A DNA stretch of 64,000 nt, from the NCBI GenBank assembly GCA_022820835.1, contig JAJEET010000080.1, forward strand, positions 1 to 64,000. Direction: 5' to 3'. The notes under the pieces are model-generated. The model was not told where the DNA came from. It ran no database searches and worked only from the letters and a program-made list of their open reading frames with translations. The translations under genes were made by a program, and so were the position numbers. The stretch's first letter is position 1, and every line of letters starts with the position of its first letter. The stretch is from Candidatus Poribacteria bacterium (GTDB taxonomy: Bacteria > Poribacteria > WGA-4E > WGA-3G). Of this stretch, positions 42,928 to 49,770 are shown in pieces.

Positions 42928-43139
42928 CGGTTCATACCTGCCTTTGCCTTTTATCGTTAGGACTTACGCAGCCCCTACTGCAGGTGGGTTTGAAACCCTG
43001 AAGAAACACTTTCTTCGCATTGGATTTTAGCGTTTGCAAAAACCCTGCAATGGGTAGGTTTGTTGTTTTTTAAAGTGTTGATTTATTTTTCGGTTTTACT
43101 ATAACAGAGAAATCAATGTTAGAAAAGCAAAAATAAAGT

Positions 43140-43168
43140 TTGACCTAAATTTGTAAATTTGATACAAT
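43140..43168 (+). promoter_or_regulatory. Predicted sigma-70 promoter for the ABC exporter operon
   Basis: TTGACC at 43140-43145 and TACAAT at 43163-43168 are separated by 17 nt. The first gene starts at 43202 behind GAGGGG. Confidence 0.55.
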
Positions 43169-43201
43169 ACGGTTATAGAAAAAATAAAATGAGGGGATAG
43201 A

Positions 43202-43879
43202 ATGCAGCAAAGAACACCTATTGAAGAACAGATCGATCTGCCGTTCGTGGAATCGTTACGGATTAGTTTTCAGAGTTTGAAAATCCGTTTTGGTCGTTCA
43301 ATTATCACGACAGCAGGGATTACGTTGGGTATAGCGTTTCTTGTTTCGGTGTGGACGAATAACGAAATCGGTATAGCATTGCAGGAGAGCGGACGACAAT
43401 CGACCATCAACACTTTTGAAGAAACAGCAGAAGCGGGGATTTCGACAAAAGATATATGGCTTATCATTATGTCCTTGATTGTTTGTGTCGTAGGTATTGC
43501 AAATTCGATGCTGATGGCAGTGACAGAGCGTTTCCGTGAGATCGGTACGATGAAATGTCTGGGTGCGTTAGACGGTTTTGTGGTTCGATTGTTCCTACTT
43601 GAATCGGGTTTTCAAGGCTTTTCAGGTGCGCTCATCGGCGCACTTATTGGAACGTTGGGTGCGGTACTCTTAGGACTTAAAGATTACGGGTTAGACCTAT
43701 TTTTTTATTTTCCATTGTTACCTGCGAGCCCTGAAGACGGACCGATGCAGCTTGGGGTGATCGTCATTATTTTACTTGGATGTATCCTCGGCATGATATT
43801 GGCTGTGATCGGTTCATCGTTTCCGGCGTGGCGTGCGGCGAAACTCCCGCCTGCTGAAGCGATGCGGACTGAGGTATAG
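43202..43879 (+). CDS. Short FtsX-like ABC transporter permease (MacB-type, no periplasmic core domain)
   Basis: A 225-residue membrane protein. After RISFQSLKIRFGRSIITTAG comes a first helix (GITLGIAFLVSVW), only about 35 residues of loop, then three helices: WLIIMSLIVCVVGIANSMLM, FQGFSGALIGALIGTLGAVL and GVIVIILLGCILGMILAVIG. VTERFREIGTMKCLGALDGF after helix 2 is the typical FtsX/MacB coupling segment, and SSFPAWRAAKLPPAEAMRTE the typical C terminus. In MacB the loop between helices 1 and 2 is a ~200-residue periplasmic domain; here it is nearly absent. It is co-transcribed with the ATPase at 43894. Confidence 0.85.
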   Translation: MQQRTPIEEQIDLPFVESLRISFQSLKIRFGRSIITTAGITLGIAFLVSVWTNNEIGIALQESGRQSTINTFEETAEAGISTKDIWLIIMSLIVCVVGIANSMLMAVTERFREIGTMKCLGALDGFVVRLFLLESGFQGFSGALIGALIGTLGAVLLGLKDYGLDLFFYFPLLPASPEDGPMQLGVIVIILLGCILGMILAVIGSSFPAWRAAKLPPAEAMRTEV

Positions 43880-43893
43880 GACGGAGAAACATT

Positions 43894-44628
43894 ATGGCTG
43901 ATATAGTTGTGAAGACTGAAGATGTTGTCAAAGAATACCGTATGGGTTCAAACATTCTTCGCGCTTTGGATGGCATCAACATTGAGATCAACCGTGGGGA
44001 ATATATTTCATTGATGGGGCCCTCCGGTTCCGGGAAATCTACGCTCTTTAACATGATCGGTGCGCTGGATCGTCCTACAGAGGGACGGGTTTACATAGAT
44101 GGACAGAACATGTCGCAACTGTCACAAAAACAGATTGCGGCGTTCCGATGCCACCGGGTCGGTTATATTTTTCAGAGTTACAACCTGTTACACGTGCGGA
44201 GTGCGCACGGTAACGTAACGCTGCCTATGATTTTTGCTGGGATTTCTGAGAAGCAACGCAATGAAAAAGCGGAAAAGTTGTTAGATATGGTCGGTTTAGG
44301 GGACAGAATGTACCACTTGCCGGATGAATTATCAGGCGGTCAGCGTCAACGTGTCGCTATCGCCAGAGCCCTCGCGAACGATCCGAGCATTATCCTCGCA
44401 GATGAACCGACGGCGAACCTTGATACAATTACTGGACGCGAGATCATTGACCTCATTAAACGTTTGAATTTAGAGCAGGGCGTCACTGTAATTTCGGCGA
44501 CACACGATTTGAAGATGCTTGATGTTTCTGATCGGATTGTGGACATCCGCGACGGACTTGTGGAACGTATCAGGAATCGAGACGAGATTGAAATCGAAGT
44601 CGGCGAAGTCGGCGGTGAGGGTGAGTAG
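43894..44628 (+). CDS. ABC transporter ATP-binding protein (LolD/MacB type)
   Basis: A 244-residue ATPase of the MacB/LolD/FtsE group: Walker A GPSGSGKS (42-49), Q-loop VGYIFQSYNLLHVRSAHGNV, signature LSGGQRQRVAIARAL, Walker B IILADEPTANLDT and switch His in VISATHDLKML. All catalytic residues are present. It follows the small FtsX-type permease by 14 nt and should drive it. The pair may extract a lipid, lipoprotein or peptide from the membrane, since such mechanotransmission exporters normally do; no periplasmic adaptor gene is adjacent. A GGAG site precedes the start. Confidence 0.9.
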   Translation: MADIVVKTEDVVKEYRMGSNILRALDGINIEINRGEYISLMGPSGSGKSTLFNMIGALDRPTEGRVYIDGQNMSQLSQKQIAAFRCHRVGYIFQSYNLLHVRSAHGNVTLPMIFAGISEKQRNEKAEKLLDMVGLGDRMYHLPDELSGGQRQRVAIARALANDPSIILADEPTANLDTITGREIIDLIKRLNLEQGVTVISATHDLKMLDVSDRIVDIRDGLVERIRNRDEIEIEVGEVGGEGE

Positions 44629-44635
44629 AGAACTG

Positions 44636-45655
44636 CTAAATTTCGGACAAAAGGACAGGACGATTTTCGCGTAGTGATTTTAAAGCTGCGAAACCCATCA
44701 CAACGGGTGTGCGACCGTCTACTCCTGTAACCGGTGGCGTTGTATCTTCCTGAATGCATGCAAAAAACGTTTGTAGTTCCGCAAGATATGCTGGTTTGTA
44801 GCGTTCAATAAAAAAATATGGCGGCGATGCGGCACGGATCCCGTCGTGACCGCTAAAAGTGACGGTATCTGTCGGTGGATTCTCCGCTGTAACCATCCCT
44901 TTTGAGCCGAAAACTTCAACACGTTGGTCGTAGCCGTAGACCGCTTCCCTGCTGTTATCAATCGTTCCGATGACCCCGTTTTGGAAGCGTAGTGTGATAA
45001 CGGCAGTGTCAATATCGCCTGCCTCACCGATCCGCGAATCGACACGGACCCCACCTGTTGCGTAGACCTCAACCACTTCGTCTCCGATGAGGTAACGCGC
45101 CATATCGAAATCGTGGATTGTCATGTCAAGGAAGATACCCCCAGAGACTTTGACGTATTCGATCGGTGGTGGTGCGGGGTCTCGACTTGTAATGCGAACG
45201 ATGTGTGGTTCTCCGATCTCTCCAGTGGTGACTGCCTCACGTACCCGCATGAAACTTGCATCAAACCGACGATTGAAACCTACCTGAAACTTCACACCCG
45301 TCGCTTCTACAATTGCCAAAGTTTCGTCAATTTGCTGAAGGTCAAACGCGATCGGTTTCTCGCAAAAGATATGTTTCTCTGCCTTCGCGGCGGCTTGACT
45401 GATTTCGACGTGCGTATCCGTTGAGGAGGCGACCAACACAGCATCAATTCGGGGGTTTGTCAGGAGGGGGCCATAATCGGTTGTCGCTATCGGGACATTA
45501 AACTGTTCGGCGAGGGATTCGACATCGGAAATGTTCAAGCCGCAGATCGCAATCAGTTCGGCTTCGGGTATATTTTGGGCGATGTGTTGAATGTGGAGTT
45601 GACCGATACGTCCTGCGCCGATAACACCGATACCAATTTTTGAAGATTTGTTCAT
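44636..45655 (-). CDS. iolG: Inositol 2-dehydrogenase-like Gfo/Idh/MocA oxidoreductase
   Basis: A 339-residue NAD-dependent oxidoreductase. Rossmann motif IGVIGAGRIGQLHIQHIA, DAVLVASSTDTHVEISQAAA, EKP motif KHIFCEKPIAFDL, GFNRRFDASFMRVREAVTTG and the catalytic-site segment GGIFLDMTIHDFDMARYLIG closely follow myo-inositol 2-dehydrogenase (IolG). Start ATG 45655 (MNKSSKIG) is chosen over the in-frame 45775 because the Rossmann fold begins immediately. It lies 26 nt downstream of an IolE-like gene on the same strand, which supports inositol oxidation to inosose and dehydration. Other scyllo-inositol or sugar dehydrogenases are possible. Confidence 0.8.
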   Translation of the reverse strand: MNKSSKIGIGVIGAGRIGQLHIQHIAQNIPEAELIAICGLNISDVESLAEQFNVPIATTDYGPLLTNPRIDAVLVASSTDTHVEISQAAAKAEKHIFCEKPIAFDLQQIDETLAIVEATGVKFQVGFNRRFDASFMRVREAVTTGEIGEPHIVRITSRDPAPPPIEYVKVSGGIFLDMTIHDFDMARYLIGDEVVEVYATGGVRVDSRIGEAGDIDTAVITLRFQNGVIGTIDNSREAVYGYDQRVEVFGSKGMVTAENPPTDTVTFSGHDGIRAASPPYFFIERYKPAYLAELQTFFACIQEDTTPPVTGVDGRTPVVMGFAALKSLRENRPVLLSEI

Positions 45656-45681
45656 CTGAGATGCCACGTTGTGTACAATTG

Positions 45682-46575
45682 TTATAGGATTGAATTCAGA
45701 TACCGCAGATTCCGTTCTGCGCTTTCGTAGGGGCTGCCCATTCCGGGTAGAACATCCTGCTCTACAACGATCCAACCGTTGTAGTTCCGGTTTTTCAATT
45801 CCGCAAGGAACGCCGGAAAATCGACATCACCGTTCCCCAACTCACAAAAGACACCGTTGCCGACGGAGGTGAAGTAATCCCACTCGTCTTTCCGGGAACG
45901 AGCAGCGATGTCGGGGTGGCAGTCCTTGAAATGGACGTGCCAGATCCGATCGGCGTGTCGCGTAAACGCTTCAAGTGGATCCCCACCACCGAATCGGTAA
46001 TGTCCTGTGTCAAAACATAACCCGATGAGGTCAGGATCGGTGCGTTGCATCAGTGTGTCAACCTCTAACGCTGTCTCTATGTATCCTGCGCAGTGGTGAT
46101 GGAAAACGGTGCGTAGACCTGTCTCGTTTTTCACGGCTTGGGCGATACGGTGTGTTCCCTGTACAAAAGTATCCCACTGTTCGGGTGTCAATCCGTGTTC
46201 TGGACGGATACGACCGGCGTATTGGGTGCGGCGTTCTGTGGTAGCGTTGTCGTCTGAAAGCACGATGAACGGTGTGTCGCCGGCGACATCTGCCAACAAG
46301 CGTGCATGCTGTAGTGCTGAGGCTTCACCGGTGGCGTGTGTCTCCGCATCGGCGAGTGCGACGGCTACAAACGCGCCTAAGAGTGTTAGTTCACGCGAGG
46401 CGAGTTCGGCGCGGAGTTGTTTGGGATCGGTCGGCATGAACCCCCAATCGCCTAATTCGGTTCCCGTGTAACCGATGGCGTGCATTTCGTCTAATACTTG
46501 TATATAATCGGGTGCTTCGCCGTCTAATTCAAACTCAAGTACACCCCATGAGCATGGGGCATTTGCTATATTCAT
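45682..46575 (-). CDS. TIM-barrel sugar isomerase/epimerase, inosose dehydratase (IolE)-like
   Basis: A 297-residue TIM-barrel protein of the xylose-isomerase-like AP2Ec superfamily. The opening IANAPCSWGVLEFELDG, MHAIGYTGTELGDWGFMP, FHHHCAGYIETALEVDTLM, GLCFDTGHYRFGG, WHVHFKDCHPDIAARS, NGVFCELGNGDVDFPAFLA and GWIVVEQDV carry the expected metal ligands (Glu and Asp/His in the barrel). These motifs are common in myo-inosose-2 dehydratases, and the iolG-like gene lies 26 nt downstream. Other sugar-phosphate isomerases share the fold, so the exact reaction is not certain. Confidence 0.75.
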   Translation of the reverse strand: MNIANAPCSWGVLEFELDGEAPDYIQVLDEMHAIGYTGTELGDWGFMPTDPKQLRAELASRELTLLGAFVAVALADAETHATGEASALQHARLLADVAGDTPFIVLSDDNATTERRTQYAGRIRPEHGLTPEQWDTFVQGTHRIAQAVKNETGLRTVFHHHCAGYIETALEVDTLMQRTDPDLIGLCFDTGHYRFGGGDPLEAFTRHADRIWHVHFKDCHPDIAARSRKDEWDYFTSVGNGVFCELGNGDVDFPAFLAELKNRNYNGWIVVEQDVLPGMGSPYESAERNLRYLNSIL

Positions 46576-46632
46576 AGGAATAATCTAATAATCTCCTTTC
46601 GTTTTATGACGAAGACTGCGTAACTTGGATAA

Positions 46633-47670
46633 CTACTTTTCTTGTTTCTCAAACTCAAAATTACCGTTGATGACCTCTTGTATAATCTTTCCTCTTTTGA
46701 TGCGGTTTGATCTACTATTAGTTCCTTGAATAGCAGCATTATAATATTCCATTATTTTGTGATGTTCTCTTGCAAATTCCTCATCTGCTTTTGCGGATTT
46801 ATTTATTAAATCATAAAAACGTAGTAGGCGTTTCCCACTTTCTACTGGTTCAATGTTTATTTCTTCTTTGAATAATGCCCGCTGAATCTCTATGATCAGG
46901 GTGAATAAATCCGATTTTCTCCAAACGCGACTTTTTTCCGGAAGATCACACTTATTTATAAAATGAAAAACCTTTTGAAACTCAATTTTCAGAGTTTGTT
47001 TTTCTTCAAATTCATCATTGTATTGTCTAAGATAATATTCAAATTCACTCTCTAAACTAAAATAAGTTGACATTACTGTAATTACCACAGACAAAGCAAA
47101 GGAAACATCCCTCATACGTCTAATATCAGTAGTACTAAAGACTCTGTGTTTTTCAAAAAATGAATTTTGGGAAAGTTCTTCAGCAAATTGTTTTATTTCT
47201 CCATCATATCTGGCATTTTGAATTTCCATAGCATTAAGAGAATAATTTGTTGAGTTAATCCGTTCAAAGATTTCTTTTATCTCGCTTATACTTGTTTGCC
47301 CCAAGTCTCGAACCGCAACTGGATAATTATAGAAACTTGTTTTTTGTTCATCACCAAGTTCTGCAAATGGGATTACGCCATCTGACAACTTCAAATCTTT
47401 AGAGGCATCAACATACTGTTTCAACGTAGTCAATCTTTGTTGACCATCCACTAACATTTCTGTTGCTTCCCCAGTATCAGGATTTACGTTACCCGCGGCT
47501 ATATATATTTCTGGAAAAGGATATCCGCGCAATACTGTTTCAATAAAAGCACTCTTGTGTTTATTGGACCACACCAAGCGTCGTTGGAAATTAGGATCTG
47601 GCACTAAGGCTCCAGTTCGGAGACCATTCAAAAGACTATGGATTCTTCTAGTACCTGCTGCTATCTGCAT
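46633..47670 (-). CDS. DUF262 protein (ParB-like nuclease fold, GmrS-type) lacking DUF1524
   Basis: A 345-residue protein. The DUF262 signature DGQQRLTTL sits at residues 75-83, preceded by PDPNFQRRLVWSNKHKSAFI and RGYPFPEIYIA, and followed by EIFERINSTNYSLNAMEIQN. The DGQQR motif is the ParB/Srx-fold NTPase-nuclease motif used in GmrSD-type modification-dependent restriction. Here the DUF1524 HNH partner is absent and the C terminus is Lys/Glu-rich and helical. It overlaps the nucleotidyltransferase-fold gene by 23 nt. Both are clearly AT-rich and Lys/Asn/Phe/Ile-rich compared with neighbours, suggesting recent acquisition. A defence role is inference. Confidence 0.8.
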   Translation of the reverse strand: MQIAAGTRRIHSLLNGLRTGALVPDPNFQRRLVWSNKHKSAFIETVLRGYPFPEIYIAAGNVNPDTGEATEMLVDGQQRLTTLKQYVDASKDLKLSDGVIPFAELGDEQKTSFYNYPVAVRDLGQTSISEIKEIFERINSTNYSLNAMEIQNARYDGEIKQFAEELSQNSFFEKHRVFSTTDIRRMRDVSFALSVVITVMSTYFSLESEFEYYLRQYNDEFEEKQTLKIEFQKVFHFINKCDLPEKSRVWRKSDLFTLIIEIQRALFKEEINIEPVESGKRLLRFYDLINKSAKADEEFAREHHKIMEYYNAAIQGTNSRSNRIKRGKIIQEVINGNFEFEKQEK

Positions 47671-48250
47671 TGTTTTTCTCCAAGTTATTTATGCATCCTT
47701 GTATACTAATTTTTTGATAATTCTCTAAAAAGAAATATGATCTATATAATCCGCCTCTAATCCTATAATCACCATATCTTCCACTCCTTGTAACACTCTG
47801 AAAAAAATTCCACCATGTTTCCCTTAAACGAAACATGGAAGAGGGAGGTAACTTATCTGGTCTTATCCATCCTCGAAAGAGATAGTGGACAAACCGATTG
47901 TATTCAGGCCAAAATGATCCTTCGTCCTGATAATTAAATACATCTTGCCAAAATTGTTCAAATAGCATAGAAGATACCATAGCAATATCAATATCAGATT
48001 CATCACAGAATTCACGGTATCGATTGTTGGGTGCAACACTAAAGCCAAGTTTTGCTGAACCAACTACGAAGACTTCATTTGGATGTAATCCGAAGTGCTC
48101 AGCAACCTCCGAACGCAAATTAAAATATTGATCTTGTGATAAAATGAAACAATCCCCAGAAATAATGTGTTTTCTCACGATCTGAATTGATGTATATTGA
48201 TTTAAATCTGTCTTAAACTGATTAAGCCTTTCTTCAGCATCATTATTCAT
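47648..48250 (-). CDS. Nucleotidyltransferase-fold protein paired with DUF262
   Basis: A 200-residue protein. VVGSAKLGFSV (residues 62-72) with ESDIDIAMVSS (84-94) is the G-S ... D-x-D pattern of the polymerase-beta nucleotidyltransferase superfamily; Asp86 and Asp88 should be the metal ligands. A conserved-looking FVHYLFRGWIRPDKLPPSSM and SGRYGDYRIRGGLYRSYFFL follow, and the C terminus reads YQKISIQGCINNLEKNN. ATG 48250 is chosen because AAGGAA precedes it; 48292 has no such site. It overlaps the DUF262 gene downstream, so the two proteins are probably made together. It could be a toxin of the MNT type, a signal-nucleotide synthase or a regulatory enzyme; unproven. Confidence 0.7.
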   Translation of the reverse strand: MNNDAEERLNQFKTDLNQYTSIQIVRKHIISGDCFILSQDQYFNLRSEVAEHFGLHPNEVFVVGSAKLGFSVAPNNRYREFCDESDIDIAMVSSMLFEQFWQDVFNYQDEGSFWPEYNRFVHYLFRGWIRPDKLPPSSMFRLRETWWNFFQSVTRSGRYGDYRIRGGLYRSYFFLENYQKISIQGCINNLEKNNADSSRY

Positions 48251-48313
48251 AATTTTTTCCTTAGAAAAAGATTTATCCACAAATAACCTCATGCAGGGTG
48301 GATAATCATATCC

Positions 48314-49384
48314 TCATTTCAACTCCGAAATTTTATCAAAATCTTGAATTGCGGACTCCAATTTGTCCATTCGCAAGTAAACTATAGCACGCTCAAAGTA
48401 AGCATCTGTAAAGTTTGGACTTAGTTTTATCGCTTCGGAAAAGTCTGCAATAGCTTTGTCATATTCGCCTATTTTGACGTAAATCTTACCGCGTTCTTCA
48501 TAGGTTTCCGCATCACAGGGTCGGAGTTCTATTTCTTTGGTAAATCCTTCAATAGCTTTGTTATACTCACCTCGTTCACGGTAAAGGTAAGCGCGATAAC
48601 CATGTGCGTCAGAATGTTCAGCGGCAAATTTTATTGTTATGCTAAAGTCTTCGATGGCTTTATCATACGCCTCGTCCTCGACGTAAAGTTTACCGCGATT
48701 GTAATACGCTTCGGCATAATCTGGTTTAAGTTCTATCGCCTTTGTGTAGTCTGCAATAGCTTTGTCAAAATCAACTTTATCACGATAAGCATTGCCGCGA
48801 TTGTAATATGCTTTGGCGTAATTAGGTTTCAGCATTATTGCCTCACTGTAGTCTTTAATGGCTTTGTCATGCTCTCCGATGTAACTATAAGCGTTGCCGC
48901 GCTTAATATAGTCTTCAACCATTTTTGGATTGAGGGTCAGGGTTGCAGTGTAAAGTTTAATATATCCTTCAGCGTCTTCCCTATTTTCAATTAGGAGCCG
49001 AGGGGGACCACCGTTCAACTCTTGGCAGATTCTGGTAAACCCGATCAATCCAGCAACTCCGAGTCTATCAACAAGGGCTTGACTTCCGATCTCATAAACC
49101 TCAGTATCTGTCATGTCTCGGATTTCGCTTTGAGGTGCAGCAAATCTTTTGGCGCGTGCGCGTTCTTCTGCTTCTCTTGCTGTCCGCCCATCTTGGATCT
49201 GTCTGACGATGGTGTCAATGTCAGGTTGGTTGGCTAACAATTTATGCCGGTCGACGGAGTAATCGCCTTTACCCGGTTTGCAATACCGAATAAACCGTTG
49301 CACCTGAGAGGCACCGAGTTTGTCCGTAAGGACTTTACGACTTATTTCATAAAGTTCATCATCTATCAGTTCTATTGCGTTCAT
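48314..49384 (-). CDS. TPR protein with a duplicated N-terminal module
   Basis: A 356-residue cytoplasmic protein. About residues 130-350 form six to seven tetratricopeptide repeats of 34 residues (AKAYYNRGNAYRDKVDFDKA, AEAYYNRGKLYVEDEAYDKA, AETYEERGKIYVKIGEYDKA and others). The first ~125 residues contain two copies of a ~45-residue module: DDELYEISRKVLTDKLGASQ and DTEVYEIGSQALVDRLGVAG, each followed by an F-x-R-x-C segment. From memory this module is common in similar genomes, but I cannot name it. TPRs bind proteins. It lies 63 nt upstream of the nucleotidyltransferase gene on the same strand, so it may belong to the same transcript. Confidence 0.75.
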   Translation of the reverse strand: MNAIELIDDELYEISRKVLTDKLGASQVQRFIRYCKPGKGDYSVDRHKLLANQPDIDTIVRQIQDGRTAREAEERARAKRFAAPQSEIRDMTDTEVYEIGSQALVDRLGVAGLIGFTRICQELNGGPPRLLIENREDAEGYIKLYTATLTLNPKMVEDYIKRGNAYSYIGEHDKAIKDYSEAIMLKPNYAKAYYNRGNAYRDKVDFDKAIADYTKAIELKPDYAEAYYNRGKLYVEDEAYDKAIEDFSITIKFAAEHSDAHGYRAYLYRERGEYNKAIEGFTKEIELRPCDAETYEERGKIYVKIGEYDKAIADFSEAIKLSPNFTDAYFERAIVYLRMDKLESAIQDFDKISELK

Positions 49385-49770
49385 TTTCTATTATTTTCTG
49401 AAGCCATGTATACGGATTTTCAACATGGACGTGAAGCCGATCCCGATATTGTTTGCTGGGCAATTACCTACACGCAATTATACCATAATATACGTTCAAA
49501 TCGCAAATTGTTTCTGATGGACGGAACATAAATTCCATGAATATATAGAAACATGGTATACTACTACTAACGCAAGTTGCCACCTATTTACTCACATAGC
49601 ACTCCGCTGGAGTGCGAGACGTTGATATACCTTTTTCTATAGACATATCACCCCTCTGGGGTGGGGAAAGGGTTTGAAAACCGTGTTGAAACGCCTAAGA
49701 CCCATTAGTAGGAACTTGGGTTACGACTAACCCAATCCAGAGACTTCATACTTCTATGAGGAGCAAAGAG
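49385..49770. other. Gap of about 385 bp with two covarying hairpins
   Basis: No gene was seen. The gap separates divergent genes. It contains the two small palindromes at 49599-49615 and 49649-49663 (listed separately), and the ribosome binding site GAGGAG at 49758-49763 for the next gene. Confidence 0.5.
49599..49663. repeat. Pair of related hairpins with compensatory base changes
   Basis: GCACTCC-GCT-GGAGTGC (49599-49615) and CACCCC-TCT-GGGGTG (49649-49663) are both perfect palindromes with a three-base loop, set in similar text (ATAGCACTCC and ATATCACCCC). The change of a T-A to a C-G pair keeps the stem intact, so the stem seems to be under selection. They are 50 nt apart. Confidence 0.65.

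Noticed and set aside
46633..48250. Complete GmrSD restriction system
   Set aside because: No DUF1524 HNH motif could be found in the DUF262 protein or its neighbours, so only a GmrS-like module is claimed.
48420..48900. Regular ~100-nt periodic repeats that look like a repeat array
   Set aside because: They translate to 34-residue tetratricopeptide repeats in one continuous frame; there are no spacer-repeat boundaries of a CRISPR array.
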